Source: Stentor coeruleus
Taxonomy: Eukaryota; Ciliophora; Heterotrichea; Heterotrichida; Stentoridae
Length of the DNA stretch: 48,878 nucleotides
Direction of reading: 5' to 3'
Assembly: GCA_001970955.1 (NCBI GenBank)
Contig: MPUH01000512.1
Coordinates: forward strand, 1 to 48,878
The position numbers and the translations under genes are program-made. How positions within the stretch are numbered: the stretch's first letter is position 1; every line of letters starts with the position of its first letter. Of the stretch, positions 1 to 9,790 are shown piece by piece. The notes under the pieces are model-generated. The model was not told the origin of the DNA, searched no databases, and was given only the letters and a program-made list of their open reading frames with translations.

Positions 1-1
1 G

Positions 2-634
2 TTTAATTATCAGACAAGGCTTAAACAGTTTGCTTTGTTCAAACTTTTATTGTTCTTTAGATCTGCTGCTGCTCCTCAACAACCAAGGAAGAGTCTACAG
101 TTCCCAGTTAGCTCATTAGTCAAATCAACAAGTAAGGATGTACCAAGATCACCATCTCCGGAACGTAGATCTGAAGTTAAGACTGGAACTTTAATGCCAG
201 GAAGTGTAAGCACAGATGCAGCAGGAAAACTTTCTAAAGAAGAACTTATTGGAGTTAATCAGCTTGGTGCAGCTGAAGTAATTGTTATGCAACTTAGAAA
301 CTTAAGATTGAGAAATCTTGCAGTTGGATTTGCTAGTGTCGGGGTGTTTAGCAAGCAAATCGGTATATTTGATGATGAACGCAGTAGGCTTATTGAACAA
401 ATTAATGAACTGAGATACGACAAGCATAGTTTACTTGAAGATAATACTGCTTTGAGACATCATAATGAAGCATTGATTGACAATTTAGAGAAGACCAACT
501 TGAACTTCCAGAGCTTATCTTTACATCTTGACCAAATGAGGCTAGGTAGAATGGTTAGAGTAATTTCCAAGATGATAGAACTGCCTATGTTGGAAGCTTT
601 GATTATGGTCAAACATCATACAGGTGTTAACTAA
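2..634 (+). CDS. Coiled-coil protein, 5'-truncated by window edge
   Basis: The frame is open from base 2 to a TAA at 632-634, with no ATG near the left edge, so the true start lies outside the window. The visible part (about 210 residues) begins with a hydrophobic and basic stretch, then a Ser/Pro/Lys-rich low-complexity segment (SPSPERRS). From about residue 110 there is a heptad-patterned coiled coil (IDNLEKTN, LSLHLDQM), and the C-terminus is MVKHHTGVN. I do not recognise a family. The coiled coil fits a structural or cytoskeletal role, but that is only inference. The first 13 bases end in CAG and could be mistaken for an intron tail, but they lack the branch-A spacing seen in every proven intron here, so I treat them as exon. 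Confidence 0.7.
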   Translation, partial: FNYQTRLKQFALFKLLLFFRSAAAPQQPRKSLQFPVSSLVKSTSKDVPRSPSPERRSEVKTGTLMPGSVSTDAAGKLSKEELIGVNQLGAAEVIVMQLRNLRLRNLAVGFASVGVFSKQIGIFDDERSRLIEQINELRYDKHSLLEDNTALRHHNEALIDNLEKTNLNFQSLSLHLDQMRLGRMVRVISKMIELPMLEALIMVKHHTGVN

Positions 635-1277
635 ATAAGAATAGTTAGGAAAAGTCTTTTTTTTATATATGAATTTATAGGCTATTAAGTATTAAATTGA
701 GTAATATTTAGAGAATCTTAAAATTTAGAGATTCTAAAAAATTGGGTTTTAGATTTTTTAGAACTCTAGTAACTTTTGTTTTTTGGTTTTTTTAAAAATG
801 ATTCATGGTATTCATTTTTTATATTAACACTTACTGATAAAATACAAATAATTTATCAACTCCTTTGGATTAAATATTTTTAGATTAAATTTATACTAAG
901 AACTTTTTACATTTTTATTACCAAGTTGAATCACTTTTTGTGTATCTGATTAAAAACTTATAAATGTACATAAAATACTAAAACTATTCCTAAACAATTT
1001 TCTTTTAAATGTGCAGTTATTAGTCTATTATCTAGTTATTATAAAACCTAATCCTTTTCTTATATTTTCTTTATCTTTAATAATCTCTCCACTTTAACTC
1101 CAATTTTTTTTACCAACCCTAACATATTTTACCTATTCCCACAATTCAAAAAATACTATGATCTCTATCAATAAAACATTATTTAACACTAATCCAAAGC
1201 GAAACAACAACTAAAAATCCTCAAAAACTTAACATAATCTAATTATGGCTAATAATCCTATTACAACTTAGTTATAA
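635..1277. other. Intergenic, no gene seen
   Basis: AT-rich spacer. The first half is T/G-rich on the + strand, as is typical of 3' flanks here. From about 1060 to 1277 it becomes C-rich and G-poor, the usual 5' flank of a plus-strand gene in this window. No long frame or RNA gene was recognised. Confidence 0.6.
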
Positions 1278-1883
1278 ATGAATAATCATCTCAATCCAGA
1301 AAATAATCGAAAAAACCGCAAGACAATTAGATGCAAAACAGAGGCTAAATCCCCTGAAATACCAGTCAAAGTAGCTAAACCAAAAAAAGTCCAACCAGAA
1401 AAAGTCTTAGAATTGCCTGAAGTCGAAGATGAATACTGTGAGCTTTCGATTATTTACACAAGCGATGAGATATTTCCAGACAAATTCCAAAAAGGTTCTG
1501 AAATGGATTTAATTAAAAGTGCTCGTCAAAGTTTAATTGACTTACAAATAGAAGCGAAAAACTGCTTGGATACAAGCAAAAAAGTATACCAAGGGACATC
1601 TAAAAAACTCCGAATGAGTGGAGTGACATATGAAAGTTATTATAATACAAGTGCATCATTTCAAGGAAGTAAGGACATACTATCAAATCTTTCACGTAGT
1701 ATAATCCAATTAAATCAAAGACTTTCTTTTAATGAAGAAGTCTTTTCCCAACAAGCAGATGAAAACGCTTGCTTGAAAAGTGAGATTAAGGCTCTTCAGG
1801 AAAAAATACGTGAACAGCAGTTGTGTAAACTTGAAAATGATGAAAAGAAAATTGGTTGCACAGGTGCCTGCTTGGTGATGTAA
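1278..1883 (+). CDS. Small coiled-coil protein with C-terminal CAAX box
   Basis: A 201-residue protein with a clean ATG and a TAA stop. Residues 1-45 are basic and Pro/Lys-rich. The middle is charged and helical, and residues about 130-190 form a coiled coil rich in Gln and Glu. The chain ends Cys-Leu-Val-Met, which fits the CAAX prenylation signal. Met in the last position is the class usually farnesylated, and another Cys lies four residues upstream in GCTGACLVM. If processed, the protein would be anchored to a membrane by its tail. No family is recognised. The upstream 200 bases are C-rich, consistent with a promoter and 5' UTR region. The gene call is solid; the membrane anchoring is inferred from the motif only. 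Confidence 0.75.
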   Translation: MNNHLNPENNRKNRKTIRCKTEAKSPEIPVKVAKPKKVQPEKVLELPEVEDEYCELSIIYTSDEIFPDKFQKGSEMDLIKSARQSLIDLQIEAKNCLDTSKKVYQGTSKKLRMSGVTYESYYNTSASFQGSKDILSNLSRSIIQLNQRLSFNEEVFSQQADENACLKSEIKALQEKIREQQLCKLENDEKKIGCTGACLVM

Positions 1884-2579
1884 TATTAATTAATCTATTA
1901 CTAGATAGATTTATAATAGTTTTAGACTTTTTTATTTTCTGATTAAAAATTAGTTGTTTTTATTGATTAAAATTAGTTGTTTTTATGAATTTGTAAATAC
2001 GAAATTTGGTTATGTGATCAGAGTTTTATTGCTTTTTGGTTTGATGTATTATATTATTTTTGAATAGGAATAGTTTAATTTTTAGAAGATTATTGATAAG
2101 TTATTCATAAAATATTCCTCGTATCAGTTTCTGTATATATAATAATAAACTGTTTTAAGTAATAATTATTCCTTGTATCAGTTCCTGTATATATAATAAA
2201 CTATTTTAAGTAATAATTATTATTTAAGGTAAAATTCATATGTTTTTAGTTAAAATAAAGGTATTTTTGATTAATAAAATTCAATTTATTGTATCAACCC
2301 TGATTAGGTTATTTTAAACTACATTAGCCCTATAGAATTAAAAATCCACATAATCACTTTACTATTATTATAATTACATAACCTATTAAAAACACATACA
2401 CTAATTTATTTAACACATAATTTTCCAAACACATTTCAAAGCCCAATTTCCAACTGCAAACATCCAAAAATTTTTATCCTCTTAATTATTTATTCCCATA
2501 TAGCATCAACATTCTAAATACGTTTCATCTATATTTATCCAGTTACAAGGAAATCAAAAATAACAATTATAGTATATAT
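1884..2579. other. Intergenic, contains tandem repeat
   Basis: AT-rich spacer between two plus-strand genes. It holds the two-copy repeat at 2115-2219 and, from about 2330 to 2579, the C-rich 5' flank of the HOOK-domain gene. No gene was seen. Confidence 0.6.
2115..2219. repeat. Imperfect two-copy tandem repeat of about 52 bp
   Basis: Copy 1 is 2115-2168 (54 nt) and copy 2 is 2169-2219 (51 nt). They differ by a few substitutions and a 3-nt ATA insertion. Both contain GTATCAG, TATATATAATAA and TTTTAAGTAATAATTA blocks. The repeat is noncoding. Confidence 0.85.
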
Positions 2580-4949
2580 ATGGAAGATCTTCAAGTAGCT
2601 ATTGTTAATTGGGTAATTTCCAATAAGCTCAACAAAATTAAACTCTCAAAGAATTGCAGATCTTTTACTGAACTAAAAGATGGGATCATTTTATTTGAAT
2701 TGTTATCAAGAATGTATTAATTATTCAGATCCCCAGAGCATTTTGATTTAGAAGCTATAACTATAGATACTCAAAATAACTGGGGTTTAAGACTAGGTAA
2801 TCTTAAAAGACTCAAGCAATGTGTTGATTATTATATTGTAAGTTCTCTTAAAATCCCTTATGAAAAAATTAACGAAGTTGTTTTAGGAAACATAGCAAGA
2901 CGTGCTGAAGCTGAAGATATTTTAAAACTATTTGAACTGGTTCTTTTTGTGATATTAAATTGCCCAATGAAAGAAGAGTTTATTAGGAAAATAATGGATC
3001 TTAGTGAAAAAGATCAATACTCGCTGATGCTGATGATCAAAAAAATCATAAATAAAGAAACTATTCATATTTTTGAAGAAAATGAAATCCAGACTAGAGA
3101 AATACAGATACTTCGTAATGCTAAGATGCAATTACAAGCACAAGTTTCTGAATTACAGAAAGAACTTAATGCGGTTAATTGTATAAAAGAACAATTGATA
3201 TCAGAAAATGAAGATATTAAACTAAGTAAAGCTCATTTGCAAAATGAGCTTGATAATGTATCATCAAAAATCAATAACGATTCTATGGAGTTATATTCCC
3301 GTTTAGAAAAAAAACTTATTGAAAAATCAAGCATGCTTGAAATGTCGAAGCAGATTCTTGAATCTCAGCGAATAGAAAGCCAAAACGAAATCAATAGACT
3401 AAAAGATGAACTTGACCATGCTATAACCGACCAACAAAAGCTCCGTCACTGCGAAAACACTTTGGAAAAGTATAAAAAAAAGATAGAAAGCAGTACAAAA
3501 CTCAAAAGGAAAATCTCAGACATAAAAAAAAACAATGAAAACATGCATCAACTTATAAAAAAACATCAACATGAAGCTGAATCATATAGAAAATGTAAAA
3601 ATAAATTAAAAGAAATTAAAGAAGAACTTATACAAGAAAAGCATAAATCAGAAATGCTTCATATAAGTACAGAATGTAAAGAAAAACAAATAGTCAAGCT
3701 TAATTTATCATTAAAAGAAGCATTAGAAAAAATTAAGTTTCTTGAAAATTATATACAAGAAATCAAGAACTCAAGTAATTCTTCTGTATTATCTGATGAC
3801 ACAGGGGGGAATAGATTAGAACTTGAAGTTGAAATAAAACAAAGAAGGGATAAACCTTTGTTTTCGATACCAGCTATGCACAATTCTATGTATGTTGAAC
3901 AGATTATCACTGAAAATCATAGACTAAGAAGCCTTTTGAATGCAAAAAAAGAAAAATCTAAAGCGTTGAAGGAAAATATACAGATGATTACAGAAGAATT
4001 AAATACAAAAGCCCATTTCGCTTTTCAAATCATAAACCAATTAAAATCCATGAATCAAGCTATGTCTGATAAGCTTCAAGAAATGTCAGAGTCTATAATT
4101 ATGTATGAATGTGATAAAGAATTATACAAACAAACCAAATACGAACTTGACAACCTAAAAAGCAATCATGAATCCTTACTTTCTGAAATAAAAAAACTTT
4201 ATAGCGAAAAAGATGAAATGTTTAAAAGATGTATTGAAGCCCGTGAACAATCTATAGACCTAAACAATAAACTTCATCAACAAGAATTTGCATATCAAAA
4301 ATCTTTATTAAACCTAAAACTATCTCAAGAACGAATTAAAGAGCTTGAAACCCATGCTACAAAATTACAAGAAAGTTTATTAAATACCCCAACTTCTAAT
4401 ACTAATACACACTTTTTAGAATTAGAAAAAGAAATCTCGAACTTAAAAAATGAAAACTTAAAACTCAAACTTCAAAATAACGAAATTTCAGAAGAAAACA
4501 AACAAATTGTTGCAGATAAAGAAAGAGCATTGAAAATGATGGAAGAAAATAACAGAGATCTTATAGAAAAAATAAAAAAAGAGTCTTTATTGAACTCAGA
4601 ACAAATGATTAGAGATACTGAAGTTGCATTACAAAAAATTCAAAATGATCGTGATCAAATAAGAACAAGACTTGATTGTGAACGTAAAAGTTCATTACGT
4701 TCATGGAATAAAGCTATAATGATTAAAGACCCTTATTCGATAAATAGTGAAGAAGTTAAAAAACTTAAAAATCAACTTGCGGATGTGTTGAAAGAAAATG
4801 AAAATCTTGTTAGGGATAATCAGGAACTTATGATTTGTTGGAAAGATTCAGCTTGGATGGTTAAAGAACTTAAGAGATCAATGGATCAAGAAGCTAAAAG
4901 AATGCAAGATGCGATAAGAATGACACATCATGATTCACAGTTGTTTTAG
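2580..4949 (+). CDS. HOOK-domain coiled-coil protein (dynein-adaptor type)
   Basis: Two exons, 2580-2713 and 2729-4949, are joined across a 15-nt intron (phase 2) to give 784 residues ending in TAG. Residues 1 to about 150 match the HOOK N-terminal domain, a divergent calponin-homology fold. The N-terminus has a helix with FTELKDGIILFELL, followed by NNWGLRLGNLKRLKQCVDYY and LKLFELVLFVILNCPMKEEF, in the order known from Hook and CCDC88 proteins. The rest is almost continuous coiled coil, rich in Lys, Glu, Asn and Leu. Family members link dynein to cargo, with the N-terminal domain contacting dynein light intermediate chain. A cargo or microtubule role here is inferred from the family. Without the intron the ATG-proximal HOOK half would be lost, which is strong evidence for the splice. 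Confidence 0.88.
2714..2728 (+). other. Intron, 15 nt (HOOK gene)
   Basis: Sequence gtattaattattcag. Removing it restores the HOOK-domain frame. The branch-like A is at position 10. Confidence 0.92.
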
Positions 4950-6470
4950 ATGGAGGATAGATATGTAATCTTAGGTTAAATGTGTAAAAGGTAGGTATTT
5001 TGAGATGCTTTTATGATTATGCGGGTATTTTGTGTGTTAAAATGTTGGATAAATTAAGATATTATGTAATATTATTAGATTTAGAGATTTTTTTTTTTTT
5101 TTGAAGGTTTGAGAAGAATACTGTGAGTGTATTTCTAGAAACACTTATTTTTCAGAATAAATTTGTAAGATATTTCGGGAGTGTAAATCTCTATTTAACT
5201 TTATAAAAGTAAATATTGAGTTGGCTCTTGGCTAATATTCTCATCTAAATCATCAAAGTTATCTCAGTAACTTTCTGCAGATACTTCAAGTAATTCATTT
5301 ATTTTTCTTAACATCAAGCAATATGAAAGTATTCGCCAGCATTTCATGAAGTGAGTTTTGCGAAAATATTTCTTCATATATATGGAAAATTATTCGTCAT
5401 AAACTATTTTGCTTATATAAAAAATCACTTCAATAATTTTTACCTTTATCAGCTGGAGTCCCTCTAATATTTTCGGTTTTTTTAACTTAGAAGTTACTTA
5501 AATTTTTTAATGACTTAATAAATTTAGATTCTTTAACAGTCTTAGCTGTTTTTAAACCCAATTGTCCTACTTAAATGCACAATTTAATATGCTATAAACA
5601 TAATTCCAAGATTCTTAGGTTTGATTTCAAGAAAGGCTATTAAATTTTCTAAGTTTTTTCAGCTGATGGTAGTTGATATGTAAGTCTTTTATTTTCACCT
5701 TTGGATTTGAGAAGATCTTTATAGTATTTTGCATCTTTAGAATATTATTTTGCATTTATTTACACTTTACTAAGGAAATTTTAGCTATGAAATCTTTGAA
5801 ATATTTATTACCGTTTATAGCTATAAAGGTAAACTAAGAGTTTGATAATGAGTGCATTATGATTGATATGATGAAGTTTATGTAAATACCTAGACCTGAT
5901 GCTTTCTTAATATTCAAGACAAGTAAAAAATCAAGTGGTTTATCGATGCTTATAGAGCTCCATTCGGCCGCAGTCTATACATCTGAAGTTTGCTTGTTGG
6001 ATTGAAGCTCACAGAAAGTGTCTTGATATAGATATTTTGTTATATCAAGTAAGATAAAACAGAACATAATATACGATAATATAAGAAATATAGGATAATA
6101 TAAGATAATATAGAATAATATAAGATAATAGATAGTAATATGATTTTAGGGTAAAAAGTTATTTTTTATGAATATCTGAAGGTCCTAAGTCCCTGTCACA
6201 ATTTAAGTAAAGATAGTTATAATGATAGCATACATTTTTTTATATACAACGGGGTGCTAGGTTTGACACTAAAACAAAATATTAATTTTTATAAGTTTAC
6301 TTCATATATATTCAAGTAATTTATAGACTTTAATATTTTTTCTTATTATAATAAATCCTACAATCAAAAAAATAATTCCAATATTTACATAATTATACAC
6401 AAATCTATCTACAAGGTAATCTTATCACACTTATCTTCTAAAAAATGAAATATTAGCTTATCATAATAAT
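4950..6470. other. Long gap; possible decayed minus-strand gene and decamer repeat
   Basis: There is no intact gene in 1.5 kb. A minus-strand frame from about 6048 down to 5165 has 12 stops in about 300 codons, roughly half of what base composition predicts. It holds protein-like stretches such as EWSSISIDKPLDFLL near 5940-5980, in locally GC-richer DNA (a CGGCCG occurs there). This may be a decayed gene, but the signal is weak. A degenerate decamer repeat lies at 6069-6142. From about 6300 the DNA is the 5' flank of the next gene. Confidence 0.4.
6069..6142. repeat. Degenerate decamer tandem repeat (aRGATAATAT)
   Basis: About seven imperfect units of aggataatat, aagataatat or agaataatat follow one another. 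It is noncoding, simple-sequence DNA, upstream of the eEF1B-gamma-like gene. Confidence 0.8.
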
Positions 6471-7364
6471 ATGGAAAAGCCAAAGTTCTGGTCTGTAGCT
6501 GAAGATATCGACAGTGCAAAGATCGAAATTGTAGCCAAACTCGCCGGAGTTGAGGTTGAAAAGCTCGTTGCCAAGTCGACTGGTAAACCAGGTGAGTCAG
6601 CTCGGCCAAGTTTAGACCTTTCTAATGGTGTGGTCATAAAGGACGTTCATGCAGCTCTTATATATTTGAGTACTTTTGCCCCAGTTCTTTATCCTCAAGA
6701 TTCACAGGTTCTAATAGACTCATGGCTTGAAGTGACTGAAACACAGTATAAACCAGCTATCACAATTTGGGTCTATCCTTATTTGAAAAAACATACTTAC
6801 AATGATAACCTTATCCTTGCTGCAAGTAAAGATACAAAAGGGTTGATTAAAGAGCTTGATGGAAGTTTGAAAAAAAGTACGTTTTTATGTGGGGACTTTA
6901 TATCAATAGCTGATATTTCTTTAGCTTCTGAACTTGCTTGGCCATTCAAACTTTTGATAGATGAAAATACTAGAAAAGGATATAAAAGTGTTATTGAATG
7001 GCTTGGAAGGGTTTATTCAAATGAGCATTTTAAGAGTTTATGGGGAGATTTTGTCCTTTGTGAAAAAATCGCTGACCTTCCTAAAGAAGAAGAGAAAACT
7101 GGGCCAGTAAAGACTCAAAAAGCTCAAGGAAAACCTCAACAAGGACAGCCTAAGAAGAAAACTCCTAAAGAAGAAGTGAAGATTGATAAGGAAGCACAGG
7201 AGAAAAAACAGAGAGAAAGACAAGAAAAGAAGGAAAGAGATGCTAAGGCGAAATTAGAAGCTGAGGAGAAGAAGAAAAAGGAAGAAGCTGAGAAAAAAAC
7301 TCAGGATGCTCCTAAAGATGATACTGCTGAGGTCAAATCTTGTCCCGAACCTGCAAAAGAGTAA
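6471..7364 (+). CDS. eEF1B-gamma-like GST-domain protein without the C-terminal EF1G domain
   Basis: 297 residues, ATG to TAA. Residues 1 to about 200 are GST-like. The C-terminal half has the characteristic FLCGDFISIADISLASELAW block, and the segment SLWGDFVLCEKIADLP matches the end of the GST domain of elongation factor 1B gamma (family pattern LGEVKLCEKMA). After residue 210 comes a Lys/Glu-rich tail, as in the linker of eEF1B-gamma. The protein then stops, so the conserved C-terminal EF1G domain of about 160 residues is missing. The family is a scaffold of the eEF1B nucleotide-exchange complex. The GST-like domain binds eEF1B-alpha or tRNA synthetases, so a scaffold role in translation is likely. 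No GT...AG intron of 15-16 nt near the stop would extend it. GST domains appended to tRNA synthetases are the main alternative relatives. Confidence 0.82.
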   Translation: MEKPKFWSVAEDIDSAKIEIVAKLAGVEVEKLVAKSTGKPGESARPSLDLSNGVVIKDVHAALIYLSTFAPVLYPQDSQVLIDSWLEVTETQYKPAITIWVYPYLKKHTYNDNLILAASKDTKGLIKELDGSLKKSTFLCGDFISIADISLASELAWPFKLLIDENTRKGYKSVIEWLGRVYSNEHFKSLWGDFVLCEKIADLPKEEEKTGPVKTQKAQGKPQQGQPKKKTPKEEVKIDKEAQEKKQRERQEKKERDAKAKLEAEEKKKKEEAEKKTQDAPKDDTAEVKSCPEPAKE

Positions 7365-7952
7365 TTAAGAGATATTAAAAGGAGAAAATATTAGGATAGG
7401 AATTTTTTGTGGGTAAAGGAAATTAGGTATTTTTATTTACGGCTTGAGTTTTAAAGATAGTTTTAAATTGATTGGGTGTTAAAAATTTTTAGTTTAGAGA
7501 GTGGTTTAGATATAATAAAAAATTATAATGATGTTTAGTATTGTAGTTAGAAAATCTGTGTTAGTTTAATAGATTACATAACAATATTTTCCTAAATTGT
7601 ATATATGATAATATAATAACTATCAAGGGCCTTTATGATAATATATAAATCTTTTTGAAACTTTTTTAGTTTAAACATAGAGTGTTTATGAAGACTAATT
7701 ATTTAAACAAATACTGAAAATTCGTTTAGATTTTATATTAGACCCAAATAATCATCTAGTTGTAATAAATATTTATGAATATTAAAATAAAGCTTTAATT
7801 TTCGAATTGCCTAAACTTATCAAAGGTCTTATATGTTCTAAATATACATAGCCCTACTAAAAATACAGCATCGATAAAAAATGCAATAATATCATATTTT
7901 TAATATAAAAATCCAATCAACACCATTCCTATTATGATAAAGCTTTCTCTGA
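7365..7952. other. Intergenic, no gene seen
   Basis: G-rich on the + strand just after the gene, then AT-rich, then C-richer from about 7830 before the RING gene. Nothing else was recognised. Confidence 0.6.
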
Positions 7953-8345
7953 ATGCTTACCCACGATTTAGTTTCTCATACTAACATTATTAAAATGAAA
8001 ACCAGGTTCATGTCTAACGCAAAGACCTGTGGGATTTGCCTAAACGAGATCACAATTCAAGGTGTTATAAATTCCTGTCGTCACGAGTTCTGCTTCGACT
8101 GTATTTCCAAGTGGTCAGATGTAATTTTTAATTAGATTGAAAACAAATGTCCAGTTTGTAAGGTCAGATTTCTTACAATAACATCAGAGTTTAAACGAAA
8201 GCAATATCGTTCGATGAAATTAAAGAAAAAAGTCAATTATGTTGATCATAAATCCCAAAAATGTAGCGTTGATTTATTAGGCTTAATAGAAACAGCGGAA
8301 CAATTATTGACATATGAACTCTATAGATTGTTGAATATTCCTTAG
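7953..8345 (+). CDS. Small RING-finger protein (C3HC4), two exons
   Basis: Exons 7953-8120 and 8136-8345 are joined by a phase-0 15-nt intron, giving 125 residues ending in TAG. The RING is split by the intron. Exon 1 carries CGICLN...SCRHEFCFDCISKW and exon 2 continues IENKCPVCKVRF, completing the Cys3-His-Cys4 zinc ligands. The rest (about 60 residues) is basic and then helical, with no recognised domain. RING proteins of this type are usually E3 ubiquitin ligases; the substrate is unknown. Downstream ATGs at codons 15 and 20 are alternative starts, since the first 14 residues are not conserved in any way I can see. The intact zinc-ligand series across the splice makes the gene model secure. 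Confidence 0.88.
8121..8135 (+). other. Intron, 15 nt (RING gene)
   Basis: Sequence gtaatttttaattag. It contains an in-frame TAG, and its removal restores the last two zinc-binding cysteines. Confidence 0.93.
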
Positions 8346-9790
8346 CTAACTGAATTTTTCTTTTATTGTCTTAAGAATAAGATAAAATTATGCTTAAACT
8401 AAATGGTTAGGGAAATTGAGACTTAAGATAATATATAAATAGCAAAAATTACCCTAGTTTGATTATAAATTATTGATTGGCATGATTAGTAGGAGATTTA
8501 TTATGATTTTCTTGTGTAATGGAGTCAGAATATAGACAACTTTAATTATTGATTGGGCAGGGCGTGAATTAGCGAATATTGTTGATAGATCGATGAAGAT
8601 TTGAAGGGTTTTGAAAGCTAAAAAGGTATAATTTTTAAGATATTATTAAAATATTTTTATTAGGTTTTTAAATGATTTTGGTGTAAAGGAATGTTTTGAG
8701 ATTTGGGATTTTTTTGATATTTTACAATTTTATATTGAGGTTATAATACGTTTTTATAATATTATAAGTAAGAAAATATTTATTCTAAGTGATGTTTTAA
8801 TAAACATAATATTATTCAAGAAAAAATCATAAAATCATAAAAATTCAGTATATTTTTAAAGCATAAACAACTATAAAATTATGCTATAGACTTTATAGAA
8901 TCCTAAATAATATTTGGAGTTAATATGGAAATGATGAAACTTGAGAATGATGAAGATTTATCAAGTGATAATTCTGATTCAAACAATTCTGTAAACGATT
9001 TAATGCTAATCCAAAATAATCAAATTATAAACAATTCTGTGAGGAAAATAAAAAATTAAACATCAGCCTTTTGCCAATCAAAATGAATTTTCAGTAGAAA
9101 TTTTACCTATAAACCCAAAATTAATGTTGTTTTTTTATAGTAATATATACATCCTCTAATTTCTGGGTTTTGAATTATTTTCTTATATAAATTTTAATGA
9201 TGAATAATACTGCTATTAAGTAAGATAATAAAATATAATAATAAATGAAATCTAACTACTCTAATTTAATATTTTTTACAAGTAATATTTATCAGCAAGG
9301 AAAACTTCTTAGTGTACTTTTAAAAAAAAAATGCTTAATTTTCTATGAAGATTTCCCTAAAATATCTTTTTAAAGCGTAAAAAAAATAACAAAGAGCGAG
9401 GACAACTAAAACAAAAAAAAATGCTATATAAAATTTTCACTTAAGACAATTGCAGAATATAAATTTAGTTTAAAAAATCTTAAATATTAAAATTGACTAA
9501 TATGATATATATTTATATCAAAAGTTATATAAAAGCCTAAAATCTTTTAATTTCTATTTTATTATTCAACATAAAACTTAACACAAAACTAGAATATTTT
9601 CCAAAACCAAAAATTTATTCTTCAATATCTTAATTTTAAATATTTTATATCATATCAAACCTTAATTTATCCACCTCTATAATCCCAATTACATCTGACC
9701 TTATTAATAAAACTTTCCTTATTAACCTAACTCCAACAATTTAATTTCATTCACAAAATATGAAAACCTTAATATCGAAATTTTATAAAT
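8346..9790. other. Long intergenic region with one small possible ORF
   Basis: AT-rich. It contains the 44-codon ORF at 8925-9059 and a minus-strand open stretch of about 59 codons without an early ATG near 8490-8660, which is not convincing. From about 9540 to 9790 it turns C-rich, as 5' flanks of plus-strand genes do here. No RNA gene was recognised. Confidence 0.5.
8925..9059 (+). CDS. Possible 44-aa acidic peptide
   Basis: ATG to TAA, 44 codons. The peptide starts MEMMKLENDEDLSSDNSDSN, is rich in Asn, Asp and Ser, and ends in a basic IKN tail. The amino-acid makeup looks more coding-like than its surroundings, but the length is within chance for this base composition. No family is recognised, and the upstream DNA lacks the clear C-rich flank seen at firm genes. 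Confidence 0.25.
   Translation: MEMMKLENDEDLSSDNSDSNNSVNDLMLIQNNQIINNSVRKIKN

Noticed and set aside
1..13. Possible intron 3' end at the left edge (gtttaattatcag)
   Set aside because: It lacks T-A at the sixth position from the 3' end, which all nine proven introns have, and the frame is open through it.
8490..8660. Minus-strand open stretch of about 59 codons with locally higher G+C
   Set aside because: No ATG until near its end, and no homology recognised. Open runs of this length occur by chance in the window.
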